This document shows, piece by piece, positions 52,047 to 61,426 of a stretch of DNA of 64,000 nt. How positions within the stretch are numbered: position 1 is the stretch's first letter; each line of letters begins with the position of its first letter. The stretch is from Chryseobacterium sp. 36-9 (GTDB lineage Bacteria; Bacteroidota; Bacteroidia; Flavobacteriales; Weeksellaceae): the NCBI GenBank assembly GCA_001898785.1, contig MKVE01000019.1, positions 74,693 through 138,692 of the forward strand, in the 5' to 3' direction. A program made the translations under genes and the position numbers. The notes beneath the pieces are model-generated. The model saw only the letters and a list, made by a program, of their open reading frames with translations. It was not told the DNA's origin and made no database searches.

Positions 52047-53558
52047 TTAACTCTGGTTTCTCAGAATTACATCGTATAAATCTTGCCTTCTGTCTGTCAG
52101 TGTTTTAACGGCGCCATTGTAATGCAATTCTTTCAGAAGATTGAGGTCAACATCTACGATTAAAGTCATCTCTGTGTTTGGTGTGGCTTCACCTTTTATA
52201 GCGTTTGAAGGGAAAGCAAAATCTGAAGGCGTGAAAACCGTCGCTTGCCCAAACTGGATATCCATATTATTGACACCTGGAAGGTTACCAACACAACCTG
52301 CAATGGCAACATAACATTCATTTTCAATCGCTCTTGCAGCGGCACAATGTCTTACTCGGGTGTAAGCGTTCTGAGTATCTGTGAGATAAGGGACGAATAA
52401 TATTTTCATTCCCTGATCTGCCAGCAGTCTTGGAAGTTCCGGAAATTCTACATCGTAGCAAATAACTATTCCGATTTTTCCGCAATCCGTATCGAAAACT
52501 TTGATTTCATTGCCGCCGGTCATACCGTAATATTTGCGTTCGTTTGGTGTGATATGAACTTTCCGGTACTCGTCAATTTTTCCGTCTCTGTGAAGCAGAT
52601 AGCTGACGTTATATAACTTTTCTTCTTCCAGGATCGGCATACTTCCGGAAATGATATTCACATTATAACTGACGGCAAATTCTGAAATTTTTTCCTTGAT
52701 TTCTTCCGTTAATTCCGACAGTTTCTCCATCGATTCGCGTTCATTCATATGATTGAAAGGTGCCAGTAAGGGCGTGTTGAACAACTCCGGAAACAGACAG
52801 AAATCCGACTGATAACCCGCAACGGCGTCCACGAAAAATTCAACCTGCTTATAGAAATCTTCCAGATTTTTCAAAGACCGCATCTGCCACTGAATTAATC
52901 CCAAGCGAATGACACTGTCCTGCATCGTGTTCTTCTTTGCAGTGTAATAGATATTATTCCATTGTAAAAGGACTGCATATTCTTCCGACTCAGAATCGCC
53001 TTTCAGATAACCTTTCAGGATTTTGACCGGCGAAAAATTATTTCCGATCTGGAAACTCAGAACCGGATCATAGATTTCCTTATTCCTGACTTTGGTTATG
53101 TATTGTCTTGGTGATAGTTCTTTGCTGTAAAGATGGTAATTCGGGATTCTTCCGCCAATGATGATGGATTTGAGATTAAGGATTTCGCACAATTCTTTTC
53201 TGGCATCATACAATCGTCGTCCTAATCTTAACGCACGGAATTCCGGGTCGACAAAAACTTCGATTCCGTAAAGAACATTCCCGTTGTTGCTGTGGGTATT
53301 AAATGTTTCATTGCCGGTGATCTCGTTATAAGTATGCTGGTCTCCGAACAGTTCGTATTGAACAATGATTGATAATGCCGCTGCGGCTAATTTTCCGTCC
53401 ACTAAAATACAGATCTGACCTTCTGCGAAAATTGAAGTCAGCTTCTGGATGTTACGCTTGCTCCAGACATTGTCATCAATCTCCGGATAGGCTTTCTGCA
53501 TTGCTTCTGTCAATTCGTCGTAATCGTCAATGCTTAATTTTCTGATTTCTATCTGCAT
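52047..53558 (-). CDS. Fusion of GNAT acetyltransferase and carbon-nitrogen hydrolase, 503 aa
   Basis: Residues 1-180 form a GNAT domain with an acetyl-CoA loop around EFRALRLGRRLYDARKEL. Residues about 218-490 form a nitrilase-superfamily domain with the Glu-Lys-Cys triad: E in CLFPELFNTP (about 258), K in EYRKVHITPNE (about 334) and C in GIVICYDVEFPEL (about 367). The same two-domain arrangement is a known family in many bacteria, so the fusion is not an assembly error. Presumably an amidase that works with acyl transfer; substrate unknown. Confidence 0.92.
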   Translation of the reverse strand: MQIEIRKLSIDDYDELTEAMQKAYPEIDDNVWSKRNIQKLTSIFAEGQICILVDGKLAAAALSIIVQYELFGDQHTYNEITGNETFNTHSNNGNVLYGIEVFVDPEFRALRLGRRLYDARKELCEILNLKSIIIGGRIPNYHLYSKELSPRQYITKVRNKEIYDPVLSFQIGNNFSPVKILKGYLKGDSESEEYAVLLQWNNIYYTAKKNTMQDSVIRLGLIQWQMRSLKNLEDFYKQVEFFVDAVAGYQSDFCLFPELFNTPLLAPFNHMNERESMEKLSELTEEIKEKISEFAVSYNVNIISGSMPILEEEKLYNVSYLLHRDGKIDEYRKVHITPNERKYYGMTGGNEIKVFDTDCGKIGIVICYDVEFPELPRLLADQGMKILFVPYLTDTQNAYTRVRHCAAARAIENECYVAIAGCVGNLPGVNNMDIQFGQATVFTPSDFAFPSNAIKGEATPNTEMTLIVDVDLNLLKELHYNGAVKTLTDRRQDLYDVILRNQS

Positions 53559-53580
53559 TACCTATATTTTTTTATTGATT

Positions 53581-53698
53581 AACCACAAAAGTTACAAAAG
53601 AAGAATTTTAAATTATTAAGTTAATTAAAATAAACTTTTAGTAAGTTATTTTTCTTTAAGGATTTATCTTATCAAAAGAATTGTGTCTTTTGTAGTTT
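53581..53698. repeat. ACAAAG-type inverted-repeat element after the sirtuin gene
   Basis: AACCACAAAAGTTACAAAAG at one end and TTGTGTCTTTTGTAGTTTTA at the other; the element abuts the sirtuin stop codon. Confidence 0.55.
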
Positions 53699-54399
53699 TA
53701 TGTATATTTTTTGATTAATATTTCTTTCAGTTGTTTCATGCCTTCCGTTGCAGAGGATTTAATATAATTCTCATTTTTTGTAAAAGAGTTGGGGTTTTCA
53801 AGATTGGGATCGATGACAAAAATCTCGCAATGCCGCGGCGCATATCTAATAACCGAAGCGGCCGGGTAAACTTGCATAGATGTTCCTATAACCAAAAATA
53901 AATCCGCTTCTGAAGCGATTTTAATTGCATTGTCCATTTCCGGAACCATTTCTCCAAACCAGACGATATGTGGACGAAGTTGCGAGCCATCGGAATGTAA
54001 ATTACCAATAATTATGTCTTCTTCCCAATTCAGGATTTCATTTTCATCCGAAGAAGATCTTGCTTTTCTGAGTTCACCATGAAGATGTATGATCTTTGTA
54101 GAGCCGCCGCGTTCGTGCAAGTCATCTACATTTTGTGTGATGATATGAACGTCAAAATGGTTTTCCAGTTCGGCTAAAATTTTGTGTGCTTCGTTGGGTT
54201 CTACTTCTTTCAATTGTCTTCGCCTGGCATTATAAAAATCCAGTACCAACTTAGGATTTCTTGCAAAGCCTTCGGGTGATGCAACATCTTCGATGCGATG
54301 ATTTTCCCAAAGTCCGTTGTAATCTCTGAAGGTTTTAATACCACTTTCGGCAGAAATTCCCGCTCCTGATAACACCACTAATTTTTTCAACTTATTCAA
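53698..54399 (-). CDS. Sirtuin-type NAD-dependent protein deacylase lacking zinc cysteines, 233 aa
   Basis: NAD-binding GAGIS (12-16), QNVD (89-92), catalytic H107 in HLHGEL and GTSMQVYPAA are all present. Y56 and R59 in FYNARRRQL match the Tyr-Arg pair of CobB/SIRT5 enzymes that remove succinyl and malonyl groups. The zinc-binding cysteines expected between HGEL and LRPHIVWFGE are absent: that stretch reads ARSSSDEN and NLHSDGSQ. The gene overlaps the DUF72 gene by 8 bases, so both are translated from one message. Confidence 0.9.
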   Translation of the reverse strand: MNKLKKLVVLSGAGISAESGIKTFRDYNGLWENHRIEDVASPEGFARNPKLVLDFYNARRRQLKEVEPNEAHKILAELENHFDVHIITQNVDDLHERGGSTKIIHLHGELRKARSSSDENEILNWEEDIIIGNLHSDGSQLRPHIVWFGEMVPEMDNAIKIASEADLFLVIGTSMQVYPAASVIRYAPRHCEIFVIDPNLENPNSFTKNENYIKSSATEGMKQLKEILIKKYT

Positions 54400-55126
54400 G
54401 AATTTTCTTTAAATATAATGAATTTTCTATTGCAGAAGTTCCCCAGGTGTTATTAAAATAGATGTAAAACTCTTGATTGGTATTACTGATTTCTTGTGCG
54501 AGGTTATCAAGAAATTCTTCCGAATAAGGCGATTTGTATAGTGTCGGTTTTCCATGCAGACGATAATATCCGATTTTGGAATTTGTAATAATCACATCTT
54601 CAGGGATTTTTCCGGGAAAACTAACGCCGCAAAAAATCCATTGATATTTCTTGAATAAATTGAAAATTTCATCATTCCACCAGGATTGATGTCTGAACTC
54701 AACTGCAACTAGAAACTCGCCAGGCAAAGTTTTATTGAGCCAGTTGATGTTGTTTTCTGTGCAATGAAAAGATGATGGAAATTGAATCAGAAATCCGGCT
54801 AATTTGTGTCCCATATTTTCATCAATCAGTTTACAAAAATCTGAACATTCATCTTTTTTACTTTCCGAATAACCGAAATGGGAAATAGCTTTGGGGATTT
54901 TAATAAAGAATTTAAAATCATCTGGCGTTTCATCATTCCATTTTTGAAGTGTTTTTGCTGTTGGCTTTCTGTAAAATGTACTGTTGATTTCTACCGTATT
55001 ATATGTTTTGGAATATAATTTCAGAAAATCTTTATTCTGAGAATCTTCAGGGTATAGTGAGCCTTTCCAATCTGTATTATAGAATCCGGAGCAACCAATA
55101 TGATATTTCTGTTTAGAACTTTTCAT
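54392..55126 (-). CDS. DUF72-family protein, 244 aa
   Basis: A TIM-barrel-like DUF72 protein: IGCSGFYNTDWKGSLYPEDS at the N terminus, YNTVEINSTFYRKPTAKTLQ, FLIQFPSSFHCTE, VAVEFRHQSWW and IYFNNTWGTSAIENSLYL are the conserved blocks. Biochemical function is not established. Upstream gene of a two-gene unit with the sirtuin, overlapping it by 8 bases. Upstream lies the divergent riboswitch-controlled receptor. Confidence 0.92.
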   Translation of the reverse strand: MKSSKQKYHIGCSGFYNTDWKGSLYPEDSQNKDFLKLYSKTYNTVEINSTFYRKPTAKTLQKWNDETPDDFKFFIKIPKAISHFGYSESKKDECSDFCKLIDENMGHKLAGFLIQFPSSFHCTENNINWLNKTLPGEFLVAVEFRHQSWWNDEIFNLFKKYQWIFCGVSFPGKIPEDVIITNSKIGYYRLHGKPTLYKSPYSEEFLDNLAQEISNTNQEFYIYFNNTWGTSAIENSLYLKKILE

Positions 55127-55195
55127 GAAAATTTAAAAATAATTTTTGTGCCAAATAGCAGTTTATCAATACTTTTTTGAGTCATAAAAATCGAA

Positions 55196-55227
55196 TATGA
55201 TATTTATCATACCAAAATAGTATGATA
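55196..55227. promoter_or_regulatory. Operator-like triple TATGATA/TATCATA cluster
   Basis: TATGATA at 55196-55202, its reverse complement TATCATA at 55205-55211, and TATGATA again at 55221-55227, directly upstream of the receptor promoter. Looks like binding sites for a dimeric regulator; no known consensus assigned. Confidence 0.4.
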
Positions 55228-55243
55228 TAATGATTTTAGTTAA

Positions 55244-55251
55244 TACTTTTG
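55244..55251 (+). promoter_or_regulatory. -7 box TACTTTTG for the riboswitch-receptor transcript
   Basis: Exact TAnnTTTG match 26 bases before the first riboswitch stem, consistent with transcription starting just before the aptamer. Confidence 0.65.
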
Positions 55252-55277
55252 CCTCGTGATAATGAATTGCTGTCATA

Positions 55278-55376
55278 CTTATTAAGAAAGACCGAGGGAA
55301 CTGGCCCATTGAAGTCTTGACAACCTGCCGATTTGGTAAGGTGTTACATTCAGCCTTTGAAAAAAGGAAAGATAAG
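55278..55376 (+). ncRNA. SAM-I (S-box) riboswitch aptamer
   Basis: The conserved core is recognisable: CCGAGGGAACTGGCCCATTG, then TTGACAACCTGCC, then AAGGTGTTACATTC, in the order found in SAM-I aptamers. P1 is closed by CTTAT (55278-55282) and ATAAG (55372-55376); the CCTTTGAAAAAAGG hairpin before it is the last internal stem. It binds S-adenosylmethionine, so the downstream receptor should be expressed when SAM is low. Confidence 0.9.
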
Positions 55377-55415
55377 TTGAAAATGTTAATTGCGGTTGTG
55401 ATGCCGTCTCAATAT

Positions 55416-55454
55416 AACTTCTTTCAGACTTGTCTGGGAGAAGTTTTCTTTTTT
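55416..55454 (+). terminator. Expression-platform terminator of the SAM-I riboswitch
   Basis: Outer stem AACTTCT / AGAAGTT and inner stem CAGAC / GTCTG with a TT loop, followed by a T-run (55444-55454). Lies between aptamer and start codon, implying control by premature termination. Confidence 0.75.
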
Positions 55455-55478
55455 ATATAAAACGTAAAATTTAAAGAT

Positions 55479-58313
55479 ATGATTCAAAAAACTATGAACA
55501 GATCCGGGAGAAAAGCTGTGTTGTCTACTGCAGTTATTTTCTTTTCCGGAATTTATTTAACCCAAGCGCAGGAAACAAAGCCTGTGAAAGATTCTACTTC
55601 TGATAAACAAATTGAAGAAGTGGTTTTAGTTGGTTCCAGAAGCGGTGGACGTTCCAAAGCGGACAGCCCGGTTCCTGTGGATGTTTTCAACCTGAAAGAT
55701 ATTCAACAATCTTTGCCTCAAACTAATATTAATCAGATCCTTAATACGATTGCACCATCATTTACATCAACCATACAAACCAATGCAGACGGTTCTGACC
55801 ATCTTGATCCTGCTCAGTTAAGAGGTTTGGGTCCAGACCAGACTCTGGTTTTGGTGAATGGAAAAAGAAGACACACCTCAGCACTTGTCAATGTGAACGG
55901 GACGCCGGGAAGAGGAACAGTGGGAACGGATCTTAATGCCATTCCGGCTTTTGCTTTGAGCAGAATTGAAGTTTTGAGAGATGGCGCTTCGGCTCAGTAT
56001 GGTTCTGATGCCATTGCCGGAGTTATGAACCTGCAATTGAAAAGAGATACAGGAAAACTGACAGGCCAACTGAATTATGGAGGTTATCTCACGCCTGCAG
56101 CCAATGACCACACGGGAAATTATGATGGACAGCAATTTCAATTAGATTTGAATTATGGAAACAAAATTGGAAAAAGAGGAGGTTTTTATAATATTACGTG
56201 GTCTTCGCAGTTTCGTGATCCGACCAGAAGAGCCGGAACAGAAAGCGCTCCAATATATAATGCTTATAATGCCATCGAAAAAAGAGCTGCGGAAAATGGC
56301 GTGAATCTTTCTTCTTACTTCAATAACATCAATAATCTGAAAGGAACGGCTGGTGAACAGGATTTCGTCAATCTGATCCATCAATATGCGCAAGGTATTA
56401 GTTATTTTAATTCGATTTCTCCAAATCTTCAGTCTAACATCCAGTCTGCAAATAGCATAACGGCTTTGCAAAATGTTCTTAAAACATCAGCATTTACGAC
56501 AGATCAGTTAAACTATTTAACAGATCAGGAGTTGGCATACAGAGGTCAAACCAGAAAAGATTTTAACCAACAGGTTGGGCAATCGAAACTGAACAATCAT
56601 CAGCTGTTTGCAAATATAGAAGTACCGTTAAATGACGATTGGAAAGTCTACACTTTCGGTGGTTATTCCATTAGAGATGGTGCGTCAGGTGGATTTTACA
56701 GGAGACCGACACAGGCAAGAACGTTTACCGGATTGTATATCGATGGTTATTTGCCGGAGATTCATACCAAGATTCAGGATGTATCTTTATCTGCCGGAAT
56801 CAAAGGAAAATGGAACGGCTGGAATGTGGACTTCAGTAACACCTTCGGACAGAACAGTTTTGATTATACGATTGAAAATACGGGGAATACAAGTTTGAGA
56901 TTCAATTCTCCAAGTTCCTTCAACGCCGGTGGATTGCAATTTTTGCAGAATACAATTAATTTGGATTTCAGCAAACAATTTGATGTTTTTGAAGGTCTGA
57001 ATGTCGCTTTCGGAGCAGAGCAGCGTCACGAGAATTTTAAAGAAAATCCAGGTGAAGAAGCTTCTTACACGGCTTACGATATTTATGGTAATCCACAGAC
57101 ACCGACAACATCAAGTTCTGATAAACCAACCGACTTTTTTGGTGCAGCATTGCCGGGAAGTTCTCAGGTTTTTGCAGGTTTCCGGGAAGCTAACAGAACT
57201 GACAAAAACAGAAATGCTTATGCGGCTTATGCTGATCTGGAATTCAATTTTACCAATTGGCTTTTGGTAGATGCAGCGGTTCGTTACGAGGATTATTCGG
57301 ATTTTGGTTCGACTTTCAATTACAAACTGGCGTCAAGAATCAAATTAACGGATGATCTTAATTTCCGATTTGCAGGTTCCACAGGCTTCAGAGCGCCGTC
57401 TATACATCAGATTTATTACAATACAACATCAACATTATTTACGTCTCTTCCTGGAAGTAATCTGCCGCAATTGGTAGAAGTTGGAACTTTCAGTAATGAC
57501 TCAACCATTGCAACAGGGTTGGGAATCAATAAATTAAAACAAGAAACTTCTAAATCCGTAAGCACTGGTTTTACATATAAAATCCCGGCTTTGAATTTGA
57601 ATATTACTGCAGATGCGTATTTTATCAGAATCGATGATAGAATTGCTTTAACCGACCAATTTTCAAGACCTACGGATTTACAAATTCAAAATAATCCGAA
57701 TCTTGGCCCGGTTCGGGATGCGATGGATGCTGCTAATGTTAATGCTGCTCAGTTTTTTGCCAACTCTATTGATACAGAAACAAAAGGTCTGGATGTGGTC
57801 ATCAGTCATAATTACAGAACTGGCGCTATAAAATTGAATAACGATTTTGCCATCAATTTTAATAGAACCAAAAAAGTCGGCGATATTCACGCTTCCGATT
57901 TGTTGAAGAATGCAGGGTTGGAAAACACCTATTTCGGAGAGAAATCAAGAGTTTATCTAGAGGACTCGGTTCCAAAGGTGAAAGCGAGTTTGTCTAATAA
58001 TTTAAAATGGAATTATTTCAATTTCTATCTGAGAAATACTTACTACGGAAAAGTTTATGGTGCAGATGGTATCAATGGAAATGCTTACGAACATCAATTA
58101 ATTTCAGATAAGATTATTACCGATTTGTCTATAGGTTACGATATCAACAAGAATTTTAATTTAACTATTGGAACAAACAATTTATTTGATATTTATCCGA
58201 CTAAAAATGTAACAAGCTCTACGAATAATGATCAATTTATCTATTCTAGATCAACATCACAGTTCGGACAGAACGGCAGATATGTGTTTAGCAAGTTGAC
58301 CGTTTCTTTTTAA
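55479..58313 (+). CDS. TonB-dependent outer-membrane receptor under SAM-riboswitch control, 944 aa
   Basis: Signal peptide (VLSTAVIFFSGIYLTQAQ) then a TonB-box-like IEEVVLVGSRSG. The plug domain (about 45-175) shows LRGLGPDQTLVLVNGKRRH and IEVLRDGASAQYGSDAIAGVMN; the 22-strand barrel follows and ends in SKLTVSF with a terminal phenylalanine. There is no carboxypeptidase-like N-terminal domain and no SusD partner, so this is a classical receptor for a small ligand rather than a glycan system. SAM-I control suggests uptake of methionine, another sulfur compound or a related cofactor; that is inference. Confidence 0.93.
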   Translation: MIQKTMNRSGRKAVLSTAVIFFSGIYLTQAQETKPVKDSTSDKQIEEVVLVGSRSGGRSKADSPVPVDVFNLKDIQQSLPQTNINQILNTIAPSFTSTIQTNADGSDHLDPAQLRGLGPDQTLVLVNGKRRHTSALVNVNGTPGRGTVGTDLNAIPAFALSRIEVLRDGASAQYGSDAIAGVMNLQLKRDTGKLTGQLNYGGYLTPAANDHTGNYDGQQFQLDLNYGNKIGKRGGFYNITWSSQFRDPTRRAGTESAPIYNAYNAIEKRAAENGVNLSSYFNNINNLKGTAGEQDFVNLIHQYAQGISYFNSISPNLQSNIQSANSITALQNVLKTSAFTTDQLNYLTDQELAYRGQTRKDFNQQVGQSKLNNHQLFANIEVPLNDDWKVYTFGGYSIRDGASGGFYRRPTQARTFTGLYIDGYLPEIHTKIQDVSLSAGIKGKWNGWNVDFSNTFGQNSFDYTIENTGNTSLRFNSPSSFNAGGLQFLQNTINLDFSKQFDVFEGLNVAFGAEQRHENFKENPGEEASYTAYDIYGNPQTPTTSSSDKPTDFFGAALPGSSQVFAGFREANRTDKNRNAYAAYADLEFNFTNWLLVDAAVRYEDYSDFGSTFNYKLASRIKLTDDLNFRFAGSTGFRAPSIHQIYYNTTSTLFTSLPGSNLPQLVEVGTFSNDSTIATGLGINKLKQETSKSVSTGFTYKIPALNLNITADAYFIRIDDRIALTDQFSRPTDLQIQNNPNLGPVRDAMDAANVNAAQFFANSIDTETKGLDVVISHNYRTGAIKLNNDFAINFNRTKKVGDIHASDLLKNAGLENTYFGEKSRVYLEDSVPKVKASLSNNLKWNYFNFYLRNTYYGKVYGADGINGNAYEHQLISDKIITDLSIGYDINKNFNLTIGTNNLFDIYPTKNVTSSTNNDQFIYSRSTSQFGQNGRYVFSKLTVSF

Positions 58314-58350
58314 CATGAAATTTTTTTAAGGTTTTTATTTTGTTTTGAAT

Positions 58351-58384
58351 GGCATCTGGAATTTTTTCCAGATGCCTTTTTTTG
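58351..58384 (+). terminator. Terminator after the TonB-dependent receptor gene
   Basis: Perfect 11-bp stem GGCATCTGGAA / TTCCAGATGCC with a T-run. Confidence 0.85.
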
Positions 58385-58386
58385 TT

Positions 58387-58500
58387 TAACACAAGGACAA
58401 AAAATATAAGTTAAGCTTTAAAGCACAAAGCATTTCATCATTAAAAATAAAAATCTTAAAACATTTTCGAAAATAAATTGGGCTTCGTGCCTTTGTGTTT
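58387..58500. repeat. ACAAAG-type inverted-repeat element after the copper ATPase gene
   Basis: AACACAAGGACAAAAAA at one end and GTGCCTTTGTGTTTAAC at the other; it ends within a few bases of the ATPase stop codon. Confidence 0.55.
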
Positions 58501-58503
58501 AAC

Positions 58504-61131
58504 TTAAATATCCAGTTTCGCATTATTCAACCTCAAAGAATTCAGAATGACGGAAACAGAACTGAAGCTCATCGCCGCCGCCGCAATCATTGGGCTTAAC
58601 AAAATTCCGAAGAAAGGATAGAGCAGACCAGCAGCTAACGGAATTCCTAAAACATTATAAATAAAAGCAAAGAATAAATTTTCTTTAATGTTTTTAAGCA
58701 GTTTTTCACTTAGGATTTTTGATTTTGCAACTCCAAGAATGTCGCCTTTTAATAGTGTGATTTCAGCACTTTCAATTGCTGCATCTGTTCCCGTTCCCAT
58801 TGCAATTCCGATATTGGATTGAGCCAAAGCCGGTGCATCATTGATTCCGTCTCCTGTCATTGCTACGATTTTCCCTTCATTTTGAAGTTTTTTGATTTCG
58901 TTCATTTTATCTTCCGGAAGACAATTGGCTTTGAAGTTTGTGATTCCAAGTTCTGTTGCCACTGCTTTTGCGGTGTGTCCGTTGTCTCCGGTCATCATTA
59001 TCACTTCGATGTTTTGAGAATGGAGATAATTGATAGCTTGTTTTGAAGTCGCTTTTATTTTATCTGAAAAGCTTAAGAATCCAAGAACTTTTCCGTCTTT
59101 TGCGAGATAAGAAATCGTTTTAGCTTCATCTTGTTTTACAATGACTTTTTGTTTTAATGATTCAGGAATTTCTATATTGAAGTGTTTTAATAATGCTTCA
59201 TTTCCAAGTAAAATTTCTTCATTATTGATTCTTCCTTTTACGCCTTTTCCGGAAATATTTTCGAAGTCCTGAACTTTTTCAAATTGTAAATTTTGAGTTT
59301 TAAATTTGTCTAAAACCGCATTGGATAATGGATGTTCCGAATTCTGATTCAATGAACCGGCTAATTTCAAAATTTCATTTTTATCAGTATTTTCAAATGA
59401 TTCTATGTGATCTAGACTTGGTTTTCCTTCTGTTAAAGTTCCTGTTTTATCTGTAATAAGAACATTGACTTTGTGCATTTCTTCCAAGGCTTCAGCATTT
59501 TTAATTAAAATTCCGTTTTGAGCGCCTTTTCCGATTCCGACCATCAGGCTCATTGGAGTTGCCAGGCCAAGTGCACACGGGCAGGCAACAATCAAAACGG
59601 CTACAGCATTCACAAAAGCGTAAATAAGCTTGTTCTCGCCACCGAAAACGGACCACAAAACGAATGTCAGAACAGCAATTCCAATCACTGTGGGAACAAA
59701 TATCTTGGAAATTTTATCCGCCAATTTCTGGATTGGAGCTTTGCTTCGGCTTGCATCGTTGACCATCTTGATGATTTGAGAAAGCAATGTCTCATCGCCA
59801 ACTTTTTCGGCTCTCATTAGAAATGTTCCGTTATCATTAATCGTTCCTGATGTCACTCTGTCGCCGGTCTTTTTTTCGACAGGAATAGGTTCTCCTGTAA
59901 TCATCGATTCATCAACATTAGAATTGCCTTCAGTTATTTTTCCATCAACAGGAATTTTTTCACCTGGTTTTACTCTCAAAATATCGTTAATTTTAATTTC
60001 TGCCAATGATACTTTTTTCTCGTTACCATCTAAAACTAAATTGGCAGTGTCAGGCGAGAGATTCATCAATGCTTCTATGGCTTTGCCTGTTTTCATATGC
60101 GCTCTTGCTTCCATCATCTGTCCCATTATGACTAATGTCAGAATCACGCAAACGGATTCGAAATAGAGTGGAGTGTTGCTTCCGTGTGCCAATTCGTGAG
60201 GAAGAATGTTCGGGAAGAATAATGCAATTAAACTGAAAATCATAGCCGCAGCAACACCCAAAGCAATCAATGAAAACATATTAAGATTCCATGTTTTGAA
60301 AGAAACCCAGCCACGTTTCATCAGAAACCAACCTGCATAAAACAGAACCGGCAATGTCAGAATCAATTCCAAAATCCCCTGAACTTGATGAGAAAATGGC
60401 CAATCAATAAACATTCCGCTCATGGATAAAATGAAAACAGGAATAGAAAACGCCAAAGCTGTCCAGAATTTTGTCCTTAATAATTTATAAGTTTCATCTT
60501 CGTGATCGTTATCTTTTGAAGGTTTTGGAACTAGATCCATTCCACATATTGGGCAATTCCCGGGTTCATTTTGCACAATTTCAGGGTGCATTGGACAAGT
60601 ATATTCAACAGCTTTTTTCTCCGGTATTTTTACGAGGTCCATTCCGCAAACAGGACAGCCGACATTGGAATCATAAACTTTGTCACCTTCGCAAAACATC
60701 GGACAGTAGTATTTGCCTGCATTTTTTGCCTGATTAATTGTGGGCGTCTCATGTTGGTGATGATGATGTGGATGACTTGCTGCGTTTTTTACCAAGTCCT
60801 CAGTAATTTTCTCCAAATGCATATGACAAACCGGACAACCTGAATCTGATTCATAAGTTTTGTCGCCTTCGCAAAACATCGGGCAAAAATAATCTCCGAT
60901 TTTTTCTTTGAAACTTGCCGGGAGGTTAGTTTTGGAATAGGTTTGAGGCTTGTTTTTATGATCATCGCGTTCTTCTATCGGAACAAGGAACATATTGCAA
61001 ACCGGGCATCTTCCGGGTTTGAAATACAGTTTTTCGCCTTCACATTCCATCGGGCAATAATAGACCGAGCTTGGTGAAATTCTTTGACTAGGATGTAGAT
61101 TGTCGTGATTATGATGATTGTGGTTTTCCAT
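58504..61131 (-). CDS. Copper-type P1B ATPase with four N-terminal heavy-metal-binding repeats, 875 aa
   Basis: A cytoplasmic-membrane heavy-metal exporter. The N terminus is histidine-rich and carries four cysteine-methionine repeats: [10 protein letters not shown] ... [16 protein letters not shown] ... [16 protein letters not shown] ... CPVCGM and [10 protein letters not shown] ... CPICGM, within residues about 23-205. The transport site CPC (about residue 518) is in [13 protein letters not shown], the phosphorylated aspartate (about 559) in [13 protein letters not shown], and SEHPLSNAV and [13 protein letters not shown] complete the ATPase. The CPC motif indicates Cu(I) or Ag(I). There is no GMxCxxC HMA domain. 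A second His cluster (HPHHHHQH) lies between repeats 2 and 3. Confidence 0.94.
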   Translation of the reverse strand: MENHNHHNHDNLHPSQRISPSSVYYCPMECEGEKLYFKPGRCPVCNMFLVPIEERDDHKNKPQTYSKTNLPASFKEKIGDYFCPMFCEGDKTYESDSGCPVCHMHLEKITEDLVKNAASHPHHHHQHETPTINQAKNAGKYYCPMFCEGDKVYDSNVGCPVCGMDLVKIPEKKAVEYTCPMHPEIVQNEPGNCPICGMDLVPKPSKDNDHEDETYKLLRTKFWTALAFSIPVFILSMSGMFIDWPFSHQVQGILELILTLPVLFYAGWFLMKRGWVSFKTWNLNMFSLIALGVAAAMIFSLIALFFPNILPHELAHGSNTPLYFESVCVILTLVIMGQMMEARAHMKTGKAIEALMNLSPDTANLVLDGNEKKVSLAEIKINDILRVKPGEKIPVDGKITEGNSNVDESMITGEPIPVEKKTGDRVTSGTINDNGTFLMRAEKVGDETLLSQIIKMVNDASRSKAPIQKLADKISKIFVPTVIGIAVLTFVLWSVFGGENKLIYAFVNAVAVLIVACPCALGLATPMSLMVGIGKGAQNGILIKNAEALEEMHKVNVLITDKTGTLTEGKPSLDHIESFENTDKNEILKLAGSLNQNSEHPLSNAVLDKFKTQNLQFEKVQDFENISGKGVKGRINNEEILLGNEALLKHFNIEIPESLKQKVIVKQDEAKTISYLAKDGKVLGFLSFSDKIKATSKQAINYLHSQNIEVIMMTGDNGHTAKAVATELGITNFKANCLPEDKMNEIKKLQNEGKIVAMTGDGINDAPALAQSNIGIAMGTGTDAAIESAEITLLKGDILGVAKSKILSEKLLKNIKENLFFAFIYNVLGIPLAAGLLYPFFGILLSPMIAAAAMSFSSVSVILNSLRLNNAKLDI

Positions 61132-61290
61132 TTTCAGATGTTTAACAATACAAATTTCTGAAAAATAGATGCCAATCAGTTATAAATAAATGGAAAGATG
61201 TTATATATACTAAAAACAGAAAACTCCAGAAGTCACTGAAGGTTTAATTCTCTAATAACTTAAACTTCTATTGTTAGAGAAATTATTTTT

Positions 61291-61347
61291 TTATCCGAAA
61301 ATAAAACCTGAAAGAAAAATTAGAATTAAGAAATAATTGTTTTTCAT
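61291..61347 (-). other. Orphan 18-residue signal-peptide-like reading frame
   Basis: ATG at 61347 encodes MKNNYFLILIFLSGFIFG and then TAA. It looks like the start of a secreted protein cut short; no continuation is visible in the remaining frames of 61142-61290. The rest of the gap 61132-61426 shows nothing else. Confidence 0.25.
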
Positions 61348-61426
61348 TGTTAAAAGTTAGAATGTTAAATATAGCTTGTTTTGCAGCCATTTTCATTCAC
61401 AAAACTTTAAATGAAACTTATAATGA

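Noticed and set aside
52047-53558. GNAT-nitrilase joining as a mis-assembly or frameshift artefact
   Set aside because: The frame is continuous, both domains are complete, and this two-domain architecture is an established family.
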